Of a stretch of DNA of 42,127 nucleotides, positions 24,070 to 32,531 are shown piece after piece. The stretch's first letter is position 1; every line of letters begins with the position of its first letter. The notes beneath the pieces are model-generated. The model was not told where the DNA came from. It made no database searches and saw nothing but the letters and a program-made list of their open reading frames with translations. The position numbers and the translations under genes were made by a program. This DNA is from an uncultured Prevotellaceae bacterium (GTDB taxonomy: Bacteria; Bacteroidota; Bacteroidia; Bacteroidales; Bacteroidaceae), in assembly GCA_945865175.1 (NCBI GenBank), contig CAMBDA010000029.1, positions 1-42,127 of the forward strand. Reading direction: 5' to 3'.

Positions 24070-24833
24070 TGAACCGGACAGACGTGGACACACAAGATAG
24101 ACTCCCTGGGGGCGCCATTGGCGTCCCCAGGGCTGTATTGTTCGATATGGACGGCGTGCTCTACGACAGTATGCCGGCCCATGCCATTGCGTGGAGCACG
24201 GCGGCCACCCGCTTTGGGCTCTGCATGTCACCCGAGGAGGCCTATCTTCATGAAGGGCGTACAGGCAGCGGCACCATCAACATCCTGGCACAGCGACATT
24301 GGGGGCGCAATGCCACAGAGGAGGAACTCCAGCGCATCTATGCTGAGAAAAGCCGCATCTTCAACAACCAGCCCAAGGCACTGCCCATGCCTGGTGCACG
24401 CCAGCTGCTGGAGGCGCTTCGCGACATGGGGCTTGTCATCGTGCTGGTGACAGGGTCGGCTCAGCATTCGCTACTGGACCGCCTCAATGCCGACTACCCC
24501 GGCATCTTCGAAACCCACCGTATGGTGACGGCTTTTGATGTGGTTCATGGCAAACCGCATCCTGAGCCCTATCTGATGGGCCTGCAGCGTGCAGGTGTGG
24601 AGGCGGCCGAGGCTGTGGTGGTGGAAAATGCACCTTTGGGTGTGGAAGCTGCTCATGCAGCGGGCATCTTCACGTATGCCATTAATACAGGACCCCTGCC
24701 TGACAGTGTGCTGTGGCAGGCAGGGGCTGACTGTGTGGTTCCCAAGGACGGCGGATTTGAAGCGGTGCTGCAGGATATCACACACCGTCTTCGCCGCTCT
24801 CTTCCTCCACGTCCATCACATCGTCCGGTGTGA
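24069..24833 (+). CDS. HAD-family phosphatase / beta-phosphoglucomutase-like
   Basis: 254 residues. HAD motif I FDMDGVLYDSMP (nucleophile D26, general acid D28), motif II VTGSAQ, motif III Lys in HGKPHPEPYL and motif IV VVENAPLGVEAAHAAG. The cap domain between motif I and II is helical as in subfamily I. Known relatives include beta-phosphoglucomutase and sugar phosphatases; the position after pgi suggests a hexose-phosphate substrate (inference). The first ~20 residues are a non-conserved extension; no better internal ATG is seen before motif I. The 3' end overlaps the convergent lipoprotein gene by 56 bp. Confidence 0.87.
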   Translation: MNRTDVDTQDRLPGGAIGVPRAVLFDMDGVLYDSMPAHAIAWSTAATRFGLCMSPEEAYLHEGRTGSGTINILAQRHWGRNATEEELQRIYAEKSRIFNNQPKALPMPGARQLLEALRDMGLVIVLVTGSAQHSLLDRLNADYPGIFETHRMVTAFDVVHGKPHPEPYLMGLQRAGVEAAEAVVVENAPLGVEAAHAAGIFTYAINTGPLPDSVLWQAGADCVVPKDGGFEAVLQDITHRLRRSLPPRPSHRPV

Positions 24834-25326
24834 TGGTGTAGCTGCCGTCACCTCCGATGGTGAGCAGAAACGGAGCGGACATATCGCTTTCAGGATAGCT
24901 CACGCACACGGCAAACCGGAGCAGACCTTCGCGGGCATTTACGAAGCGGAAGCCATCCAGAATACCTTTGGCGCGGAAGTCGCTCGTCAGCTTGCTGGCA
25001 AACTGGGCTTTGGTGAACGTGCGCTTGAAGAAAGCCTGTCCGCTGCGTGTGATACGAAGGGTGTACAGATTGTCGGCGTAGCGGGAACCGTTCTCGTCGG
25101 TGACCAATGGCAGTGAGTCGCATGCCTCCCGATGGATGGCAAAGGCATAGAGGTGACTGCCCATGCGCACTGTGTCGGAATGGTCATACAGGGGCAGGCG
25201 GTGTATTTCACTCGCCGTCTGTTCCTTCTTGTCCGACACTACGGTCACTTGGCTCTCTTTTGTCTTTTGGCAGGCACAGGTTATGACAACAACTGCCGCC
25301 AACAGTATGCGTTTCGTTATTTCCAT
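24778..25326 (-). CDS. DUF4738-like lipoprotein
   Basis: 182 residues. Signal peptide EITKRILLAAVVVITCAC, with Cys19 the likely lipidated residue. The rest is a single beta-rich domain (HLYAFAIHREACDSLPLVTDENG, YADNLYTLRITRSGQAFFKRTF, LDGFRFVNAREGLLRFAVCV) that I recognise as resembling DUF4738 proteins of Bacteroidales. It ends in an acidic tail. No enzymatic motif seen; function unknown. It is convergent with, and overlaps, the HAD gene by 56 bp and has its own promoter box. Confidence 0.75.
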   Translation of the reverse strand: MEITKRILLAAVVVITCACQKTKESQVTVVSDKKEQTASEIHRLPLYDHSDTVRMGSHLYAFAIHREACDSLPLVTDENGSRYADNLYTLRITRSGQAFFKRTFTKAQFASKLTSDFRAKGILDGFRFVNAREGLLRFAVCVSYPESDMSAPFLLTIGGDGSYTITPDDVMDVEEESGEDGV

Positions 25327-25360
25327 GCTGTATTTTAGCTCTTTTTTTCTTATTTCACTG

Positions 25361-25368
25361 CAAAAGTA
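25361..25368 (-). promoter_or_regulatory. -7 promoter element for the DUF4738-like gene
   Basis: Minus strand TACTTTTG, 34 bp before the ATG at 25326. Confidence 0.5.
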
Positions 25369-25429
25369 AGTAAAAAATCAATTCCAGGTGTTCACTGAGT
25401 GGAAAAACTTTCGTTTTGCCTTTTTTTTA

Positions 25430-26569
25430 TTACCACATCTTCACCACTACGGGCTTTTTCATGTCTGCGCCCTTCCCTGTAGGGGATAGCAGCCCCGTCT
25501 GCTCGTCGCGTGCATACACCTCGATGCGGTTGTTGTCCCTGCATGCCACCACCACAAACCTTCCGTTGGGCGAGAGGGCAAAGTTGCGGGGATGGGGGCC
25601 TGTGGGCTGATAGCCGATACGGGTGAGCATACCGGTATGTTCGTCCACACTGAAGATGGCAATGCCGTCGGCCTGCAGGCGGTTTGAGGCATACAGGTGT
25701 CGTTCGTCGGGCGAAAGGTGGATGTCGGCACTCCCTCGGGCACCCACTGTGTCGGCTTGGATGCTTTGTAGCTGCTGCAGCACACCGCCCGCATATTCCA
25801 TCACCACCACGTCACCCTTCAGTTCGTCAATGATGTACAGGCGGTCGCCCCTCCTGTTCCATGTGGCATGGCGGGGACCGCTGCCGGCCTCCAGGCAGGT
25901 GCGCGTCCATGCCGTAGTGTCGGCCAGGGCCTTGCATCCTTTCTCCAGCGGGAACAGGTGGATGCAGTCGCTGCCCAGGTCGTTGGCCATCAGATAGCGT
26001 TCGTCGGGCGAGAAGTAGACATGGTGCAGATGGGCCTGCTCCTGGCGTGTGCTGTCGGGGCCGCAGCCGTTGAACCGGGCTACTATAGGGGGTTCCAGTT
26101 TTCCGTCCTGACGGATGGGAAGGGCACTCACGCTGCCACCGTTATAGTTGGCCGTCAGCAGGAAAGCCCCATCGGGTGTCAGGGCCACATGGCAGGGGGC
26201 CGCTCCTCCTGCCTGCTGTGTGTCACATACGGCCAGTGTGTGGGTGGCACTGTCATAGGCAAGCAGGTGTGCAGTGGCATGGAACTGGTCGTTCTCGCCC
26301 ACGGCATAGATGCGTTTGTGGTCGGCTGTCACTGCCAGGAACGAAGGGTTGTCTATGCCCTTTACGCCACCCAGACTGTCCATCTGTCCTGTGCGCTGGT
26401 TGAAGGAGAACAGGCGTATGCCTTCTTCCTGTGCGGATGCATAGCTGCCCGCAATCAGGGTGAGCATGTCCTCATTGGATTTCTCTGTTGCCTGCTGTCG
26501 GCAGGATGTGGTGCCTGCCATGGCCATACCTAGGCTCATGCTCATGGCTAAAATAGATGCTTTCTTCAT
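25430..26569 (-). CDS. Lactonase-family beta-propeller lipoprotein
   Basis: 379 residues. Signal MKKASILAMSMSLGMAMAGTTSC with a lipobox-like end (Cys23). Seven-bladed propeller of the YbhE/6-phosphogluconolactonase (Lactonase, PF10282) family. Repeated blade signatures include NPSFLAVTADHKRIYAVGE, PCHVALTPDGAFLLTANYNGGSVS, HHVYFSPDERYLMANDLGSD, PRHATWNRRGDRLYIIDEL and HPRNFALSPNGRFVVVACRDNN. Family members hydrolyse 6-phosphogluconolactone in the cytoplasm; the export signal here makes a classical pentose-phosphate role unlikely, so the substrate is open. Promoter TAATTTTG lies upstream. Confidence 0.86.
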   Translation of the reverse strand: MKKASILAMSMSLGMAMAGTTSCRQQATEKSNEDMLTLIAGSYASAQEEGIRLFSFNQRTGQMDSLGGVKGIDNPSFLAVTADHKRIYAVGENDQFHATAHLLAYDSATHTLAVCDTQQAGGAAPCHVALTPDGAFLLTANYNGGSVSALPIRQDGKLEPPIVARFNGCGPDSTRQEQAHLHHVYFSPDERYLMANDLGSDCIHLFPLEKGCKALADTTAWTRTCLEAGSGPRHATWNRRGDRLYIIDELKGDVVVMEYAGGVLQQLQSIQADTVGARGSADIHLSPDERHLYASNRLQADGIAIFSVDEHTGMLTRIGYQPTGPHPRNFALSPNGRFVVVACRDNNRIEVYARDEQTGLLSPTGKGADMKKPVVVKMW

Positions 26570-26603
26570 TGTCGCAATCGTGTCCTTTTTGTGTTTTCTC
26601 CTC

Positions 26604-26611
26604 CAAAATTA
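26604..26611 (-). promoter_or_regulatory. -7 promoter element for the lactonase-like gene
   Basis: Minus strand TAATTTTG, 34 bp before the ATG at 26569. Confidence 0.45.
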
Positions 26612-26828
26612 CATATTTTTGTTGGAATCTGTCCCATGCAGGACATTTTTTCCATCTTTTTCCTGCGAAAAATCCTGTCTGTGCCTCTATCCTTCCTACG
26701 AAACCATCGGCGGACGCTTCGTGAAGTGATCAGAAACTTTGCGAAACTGGAATTAAGTGAATTGCGCTATAAATATATTGGGATTTGTAGCGGGGCAGGT
26801 GACAGGTCAGTATACCGTAGGGCGGCTG

Positions 26829-29690
26829 TTAGTCTTGCAGCGCAGCTCTCAGTTTCTCTTCGGCAGTCTTTATCATGTCGTGTGTCCCGCTTCCGTCACC
26901 CACATATTTCTTCACCATCTCGGCATATTCCACTGCTTCTCGGAGTTTAGGAGAAGTGGATTCGTCGACAGCCCCCGCGCGACGCAGCAAGCCTGTGAGC
27001 GGACACAGGTCTTCGGGCTCTGCGAGATGGGATGGACGCATGGTTGTGAGGCATTTGTTGAGTCGTGCAGCAGCGCCGTTCACCTTCTTTTGTGTGACGC
27101 CTTCCTTGCTTCCGGCTATCATCCTGGCATCGTCGGCCGCCTTTTGCATGCGCCCGAAACCGTTGGGTGCCCACTTGTGCGGTTCGGCAGTGCGCTCTTC
27201 TGCCATTTGGATGAGAGCGCGCAGCTCCGTCTTGTCTGTTTCTGCCGTTGCCACAGGAACGGGTGACTGGGTGTCGGTGTGGTTGATGCGGTAATAGTGG
27301 GTGGAATGGGCCGTACGGTAGTAGTCGGGCAGGAAGGTGTGGCCTGCCACTGTCAGTGTATAGAGATTGCCCATGTAGCCTTGGTCAGACGTAGGACGGT
27401 TGGCAATGATGTTGTCGAGATGCGAGTCGATGTTGAGCGTAGCATCGCTCCATGTCAGCGCATCGGTGCCCGTCATGGCGAGAGGGCCGTACATCAGTGT
27501 CCCCGCCCAAGCATCGTCGAGCTGTGTGCCATCGTCGCTTGCCACTTCAGCCGGAAGTTTGTCTGCTCCATAGAAGATGTGCTTGGTAAATGGCATGTCA
27601 ATCTCCACCTTGTCGCCTTGTTGCCATTTGCGGTCGATTGTAAGGTATGAGGACGGTTTGCCTTTCGCATCCACCTTCTTGCCGTTGAGCCTGACCGTGA
27701 AGCCTGCGGTTGCCCAGTAAGGTACGCGAAGCTTCATGGCGAACTCCCCTTGGCCCTCCTCGATGTTGATAGCAGTATGTTCGGCAGGCCACAGGCAGTC
27801 CTGGGCAATCCTTATCCCCTTTTCTTTCCAATTCAACTTAGTGGGCATATATAAAGCAACATAGAGCGCGCTGTCGGTGGCAAAATATGCAGCCTCGTGA
27901 TACTTTGTATGGTTTTCCGAACCCGTACCACCGCAGCATGTAGCCTGTGGCGTTTCATTGCCGAAGGGCTTGGTGGCATTGAGCCCCACGGCATACTGGT
28001 AGCAGGTCTGATAGTGTGCAGGATTGAGCGAACCCACCATCTGATTGAACAGGATGCGTTCGTAATAATCCATGTAGCCGGCATCATCGGGGTTATAGCA
28101 GTTGAGGTCGCGAGTGAGCTTCAGCAGGTTGTATGCGCAGCATGTCTCGTTGATGTCTGGGTTGCTCTCTGCCTGGCCTTCCTGCATCCCGTTGGTGGCC
28201 ATACTGATAATCTGGGTATAGGGCTGACGGAACATCTCCCCGTTGCCCACACCGCCTGTTGCATAGGCATAACGTCCCTGAACCAGGGTCCAGAAGTTAC
28301 GTGCAATGTGATAATAGTAAGGATTGCCATTGATGCGATAGCTGCGCAGAGCCGATATGATCATCGGGATGTGCTGATTGGCATGACGAGTGCGGATGTC
28401 ATCGATGTTGCGGGCGAGATTGCCAAAGAGCTTGGGCGCATCGAAACAGTTTGAGGCTTCCATGAGCTTTGCCTTCTCATCCGGATTTTGGGTCATTTCC
28501 GAAAGGCGGGCCAGCGATTCGCCAATGCCGCCCACCTCGCCTGCGATGTACATGTCCCACATCTCATACCTGTTGCCAGGACGCTGGCGACGTTCTTCCT
28601 GAGTGCCCTTGTCGCTGACAAAGGTGCGGTAGTGCATACGGTTCCACACCCAAAGGCCCATGTCTTTGGCAATGGCGAGGGCCTTGTCGGCCGTGGCCTT
28701 TTCGTCGAAGAGTGTGGCGATGTCTATGAGCCCGGCGAGTTGTTTGTGTATTCCGTAATAAGGAGCCCACACCCAGTCGCTGTTGTTATAGGCGCGATAC
28801 ATCTCTATAAGTGCGCAGTGTTGGGCAGGAATGGCATTGAGGTAGCCATAGCCGTACAGCTCCGGATGTTTCTTGTATTGATTGAAGGCCTCCCATGTGC
28901 CCTTCATGGTGCGCAGTTCTTCTTCAGGGGCGAAGTCGCGTGCCTCGCGATAGCGTCCGAGTTTTTTGTCAAAGACAAAAGTCTTTTCCTGGCATTGGCG
29001 AAGCTCATCAACCATGCGGATGATGTTTCTGCGGAGTATGGCTTTTTGTTCAGGAACGGTGGTCACCGCATAGGCCTGTGCTATTGCCGACATATAATGG
29101 CCGGAACCATGACCTTTGAGCTTGCAATCGGGTGCATCCCAGCCGTCACTGACAGGATAGCCCTCGGTGGGCATATTGTAGGTGTCGCGGTAGTTGTAGA
29201 GCTGCTGTGCCACATCCCATGAACATATCTCACGCAGTGCGAGGTCGCGGTTCCATGTCAGGCGGTTGTCCCCACACAGGGCTACGTCGGCAAGAGGCAG
29301 CGTATGGGCCACTGCGGCATAAGGAATATCCCGACAACGCTCCACAACCTTTACGTCGGCCGAGACAGGGAATCCTTGTTCGGTGGTTTCATCTCCGATG
29401 ATATGTCCTTTGACAGAATAGGCAGTTCCGGCAGGATGCCGACTGGCATCGGCCTGCTCCCTTTCGGCCTTGAGCGTATGGTTGTCCCATCTCACTTGCC
29501 GGTATTCCGAATATCCGTCATTGTAGTCCACCCACATCAGATGAGGCAGCACTGGCACTGTGCCCTCGGGGCAATTCACGGCCACAGGCTTCACCTCTTT
29601 AATGGTTCGAGGGTTTGGCCCACAGGCACTCATTGCAAGTGCGGCTATGGAACACCATGCAGCAGCCGTCCGTTTTGTCATGCGTATCAT
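26829..29690 (-). CDS. DUF1680 (GH127/GH146-type) beta-L-arabinofuranosidase lipoprotein
   Basis: 953 residues from the ATG at 29690; a frame open to 29756 adds 22 codons without a signal. The signal TAAAWCSIAALAMSAC is lipidated at Cys23. Domains in order: Ig-like (Big_4-type) about 30-110 (WVDYNDGYSEYRQVRWD, GTAYSVKGHIIG); the alpha/alpha barrel of DUF1680 about 115-620 (GHGSGHYMSAIAQAYAV, YYGIHKQLAGLID, INETCCAYNLLKLTRDL and TCCGGTGSENHTKYHE with the Cys/Glu zinc and nucleophile region); beta domains; and a C-terminal helical FIVAR-like region about 825-950. The motif style matches GH146 more than GH127 (inference). Expected to remove beta-L-arabinofuranose from plant glycans or hydroxyproline-rich glycoproteins. 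It is divergent from the GH127 gene at 29890. Confidence 0.86.
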   Translation of the reverse strand: MIRMTKRTAAAWCSIAALAMSACGPNPRTIKEVKPVAVNCPEGTVPVLPHLMWVDYNDGYSEYRQVRWDNHTLKAEREQADASRHPAGTAYSVKGHIIGDETTEQGFPVSADVKVVERCRDIPYAAVAHTLPLADVALCGDNRLTWNRDLALREICSWDVAQQLYNYRDTYNMPTEGYPVSDGWDAPDCKLKGHGSGHYMSAIAQAYAVTTVPEQKAILRRNIIRMVDELRQCQEKTFVFDKKLGRYREARDFAPEEELRTMKGTWEAFNQYKKHPELYGYGYLNAIPAQHCALIEMYRAYNNSDWVWAPYYGIHKQLAGLIDIATLFDEKATADKALAIAKDMGLWVWNRMHYRTFVSDKGTQEERRQRPGNRYEMWDMYIAGEVGGIGESLARLSEMTQNPDEKAKLMEASNCFDAPKLFGNLARNIDDIRTRHANQHIPMIISALRSYRINGNPYYYHIARNFWTLVQGRYAYATGGVGNGEMFRQPYTQIISMATNGMQEGQAESNPDINETCCAYNLLKLTRDLNCYNPDDAGYMDYYERILFNQMVGSLNPAHYQTCYQYAVGLNATKPFGNETPQATCCGGTGSENHTKYHEAAYFATDSALYVALYMPTKLNWKEKGIRIAQDCLWPAEHTAINIEEGQGEFAMKLRVPYWATAGFTVRLNGKKVDAKGKPSSYLTIDRKWQQGDKVEIDMPFTKHIFYGADKLPAEVASDDGTQLDDAWAGTLMYGPLAMTGTDALTWSDATLNIDSHLDNIIANRPTSDQGYMGNLYTLTVAGHTFLPDYYRTAHSTHYYRINHTDTQSPVPVATAETDKTELRALIQMAEERTAEPHKWAPNGFGRMQKAADDARMIAGSKEGVTQKKVNGAAARLNKCLTTMRPSHLAEPEDLCPLTGLLRRAGAVDESTSPKLREAVEYAEMVKKYVGDGSGTHDMIKTAEEKLRAALQD

Positions 29691-29827
29691 ATCTTTTTTT
29701 GCTTGATTGTTCAGATAAATGTTGTGTTCGTGGTGCAAAGTAACACATTTCTGCACAAAACGAATAAGAAAACACCGTTTTTGTATCCATTAGGGCGAAT
29801 TTTTCAGGTTTATACACAATAATGAGC

Positions 29828-29835
29828 TATCTTTG
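29828..29835 (+). promoter_or_regulatory. -7 promoter element for the GH127 gene
   Basis: TATCTTTG, 54 bp before the ATG at 29890. A near-consensus TTACTTTG for the opposite gene lies around 29736-29743 on the minus strand. Confidence 0.5.
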
Positions 29836-29889
29836 CACATGGAAGAACGATTTCCAGACATATAACGACACAATACAATATATCAAAGT

Positions 29890-32319
29890 ATGAGAAAACA
29901 AATGGCATTACTTGTCATGGCCGCCACTATGATGCCCGGCGCCAGCGCACAGAAAAGGGACGGACACGATTATCCCATCACCCCTGTGGAGTTTACCAAA
30001 GTGAAAGTGACCGACTCGTTTTGGGGGCAGCGTCTGAAGGCAAGTCGGGAGGTAACCATTCCGCTCGCCTTCAGCAAGTGTGAGGAAACGGGCCGATACA
30101 CCAACTTTGAGAAGGCAGCCAGGCCAAGCGAGGATTATGTGGTCAGCGGCTATTCGTTCGATGATACCGATGTGTATAAGACAATAGAGGGCGCGAGCTA
30201 TTCTTTGCAGACCTTCAGCGACAAGCGTCTTGTACAGTATATCGACAGCGTGCTCGACATTGTTGCCAGGGCGCAGGAACCAGATGGCTACCTCTATACA
30301 TCGCGCACCATGAATCCCAGGCGCCCGCATGAATGGGCTGGTGACAAGCGCTGGTCGAAGGAGGAAGACCTCAGCCACGAGCTATACAATCTAGGCCACA
30401 TGGTGGAAGGTGCGGTGGCACACTATCAGGCCACGGGGAGCCGCAAGTTTCTGGACATCGCTTGCCGCTATGCCGACTGCGTATGCCGTGAGGTAGGTCC
30501 ACAGTCGGGTCAGGCATGTGTCGTTTCGGGCCATCAGATAGCTGAAATGGCACTCTGCAAGCTCTATGTGCTCACCGGCGAGAAGAAGTATCTCGACGAG
30601 GCAAAGTTCCTCCTCGACTTCCGTGGCAGGACAACAATCCGGCAGGAATACAGCCAGAGCCACAAGCCGGTGCTGGAACAGGACGAGGCCGTGGGGCATG
30701 CTGTCCGTGCTGCATATATGTATGCTGGTATGGCAGATGTTGCAGCCTTGACTGGCGACCCGTCATACATCGAAGCCATTGACCGCATTTGGGAGAACAT
30801 TGTGGGCAGGAAGATGTATGTGACAGGGGGCATTGGCTCTACGGCTTCGGGTGAGGCTTTCGGCAAGAACTATGAATTGCCAAACATGTCGGCTTATTGC
30901 GAGACCTGTGCTGCCATCGGCAACGTATATGTCAATTACCGTCTTTTCCTCCTTCATGGAGAATCGAAATACTATGACGTGCTCGAACGGGCATTGTACA
31001 ATGGGCTGATTTCTGGCGTGTCACTCGATGGCGGAGGATTCTTCTACCCTAATCCGTTGGAGTCAATGGGCCAGCACCAGCGCCAGCCATGGTTCGGTTG
31101 TGCCTGCTGTCCTTCAAACATCGCACGCTTCATCCCATCACTGCCGGGATACGTATATGCAGTGAACGAGCGCGATGTATATGTCAACCTCTTCATGAGC
31201 AATATTTCGGAACTCTCGGTTGAGGGCAGGCCTGTTCGGCTGGAGCAGACCACCGAATACCCTTGGAATGGCGACATTGCCATCAGGGTTGCAGCAGGCA
31301 AGGCCGGACAATGGGCCATGAAGGTTCGCATACCAGGATGGGTGAAGAACCAGGTGGTGCCAAGCGACCTTTATGAGTATAGCGACAACCTGCGCCCGAA
31401 ATATTCAGTCGAAGTCAACGGTACAAGGCTGGAAGGCCTGCTTACCGATGACGGCTATTTCACCATCGACCGCAAATGGAAGAAGGGCGATGTGGTGCGC
31501 GTACATTTCGACATGGAGCCTCGCACAATACGTGCAAGCGGCATGGTGGAAGCCGACCGTGGATATGTGGCCATCGAGCGCGGCCCTATTGTCTATTGTG
31601 CAGAATGGCCAGACAACGATTTCGACATCATGGGCACACTCGTCAACCAGTCGCCAAAACTGGAGGTGGAAGACGCTACGCTCCATGCCAAGGACAAGAA
31701 GGTGGCCGACTATTACATCAAAACTATCAGGACCGACGCACAGACCTTGAGTTTCGACAAGGACGGACGACTCACAGCCAAGGACGTGCGGCTCACGCTC
31801 ATTCCATACTATGCATGGTGTCACCGAGGCAGCGGCAAGATGCGCGTTTGGATTGCTCAGGACCTGAGTGCCTCTCGTCCGTCAAAACCTGCAACCCTTG
31901 CCTCGCAGAGCCAGATTACAGCCTCTACGCCTGCCACCTCCCTTTCGTCAATCAATGACCGTCTGGTGCCAAAGGATGGCGACGACCGCCAGATGCCTTA
32001 TTACCACTGGTGGCCAAAGAACAACTGCACAGAGTGGATTGCCTATGAGTTCCCACAGGCTTCTTCGGTTCAGCGCTCAACCGTTTATTGGTTCGACGAC
32101 GGCCCTTGGGGCGGATGCCGTGTGCCAAAGGCATGGCGAATATTCTACAAGGATGAGCAGGGCAACTGGAAACCTGTGACGGGTGCTGACAGATATCCTA
32201 CAATCAAGGGCGCAGCCTGCACCGTCAATTTTGATGCTGTCACCACAACCGCTCTAAAACTCGAGGTTGACTTGCCAACCGACAACTCTGCCGGTGTATT
32301 TGAATGGAGCGTGAAATAA
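29890..32319 (+). CDS. GH127 beta-L-arabinofuranosidase with C-terminal discoidin-like domain
   Basis: 809 residues. Signal peptide RKQMALLVMAATMMPGASA, cleavage before Q. The DUF1680 barrel spans about 30-440 with GH127 residues in place: E322 (SGEAFGKNYELPN), E338 and C340 (YCETCAAIG), C406 and C407 (FGCACCPSNIARF). In the characterised HypBA1 enzyme the corresponding residues are the acid/base Glu, the zinc ligands and the Cys nucleophile. Beta-sandwich domains follow, and residues ~665-809 (TEWIAYEFPQASSVQRSTVYW, PKAWRIFYKDEQGNWKPV) resemble an F5/8 type C carbohydrate-binding domain. Acts on terminal beta-L-arabinofuranosides, probably in the periplasm or at the surface. Partner of the divergent enzyme. 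Confidence 0.9.
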   Translation: MRKQMALLVMAATMMPGASAQKRDGHDYPITPVEFTKVKVTDSFWGQRLKASREVTIPLAFSKCEETGRYTNFEKAARPSEDYVVSGYSFDDTDVYKTIEGASYSLQTFSDKRLVQYIDSVLDIVARAQEPDGYLYTSRTMNPRRPHEWAGDKRWSKEEDLSHELYNLGHMVEGAVAHYQATGSRKFLDIACRYADCVCREVGPQSGQACVVSGHQIAEMALCKLYVLTGEKKYLDEAKFLLDFRGRTTIRQEYSQSHKPVLEQDEAVGHAVRAAYMYAGMADVAALTGDPSYIEAIDRIWENIVGRKMYVTGGIGSTASGEAFGKNYELPNMSAYCETCAAIGNVYVNYRLFLLHGESKYYDVLERALYNGLISGVSLDGGGFFYPNPLESMGQHQRQPWFGCACCPSNIARFIPSLPGYVYAVNERDVYVNLFMSNISELSVEGRPVRLEQTTEYPWNGDIAIRVAAGKAGQWAMKVRIPGWVKNQVVPSDLYEYSDNLRPKYSVEVNGTRLEGLLTDDGYFTIDRKWKKGDVVRVHFDMEPRTIRASGMVEADRGYVAIERGPIVYCAEWPDNDFDIMGTLVNQSPKLEVEDATLHAKDKKVADYYIKTIRTDAQTLSFDKDGRLTAKDVRLTLIPYYAWCHRGSGKMRVWIAQDLSASRPSKPATLASQSQITASTPATSLSSINDRLVPKDGDDRQMPYYHWWPKNNCTEWIAYEFPQASSVQRSTVYWFDDGPWGGCRVPKAWRIFYKDEQGNWKPVTGADRYPTIKGAACTVNFDAVTTTALKLEVDLPTDNSAGVFEWSVK

Positions 32320-32471
32320 CAAGGCTAATGTGGGATGTAATGGGCAAAATCGCACAGTATCCTTCACAAAAATGTAGCAAATAGTATCATGAGCAGGAAA
32401 AAATACCTCATTTTTCGCCTTTTTCTATAAAATTCCCTAATAAAGAGGGCGGGGGGTAGGCTAAAAAAGCA

Positions 32472-32479
32472 TATATTTG
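32472..32479 (+). promoter_or_regulatory. -7 promoter element for the GLUG-EEP pair
   Basis: TATATTTG, 52 bp before the ATG at 32532. Confidence 0.5.
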
Positions 32480-32531
32480 CACTAGAATTGTTATTTACAA
32501 CCCAAATTTATAACCAAAAAGAAATTCTTTT

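Noticed and set aside
24069..24120. Fusion of pgi and the HAD gene
   Set aside because: A genuine TGA ends pgi and the HAD ATG overlaps it by one base in another frame.
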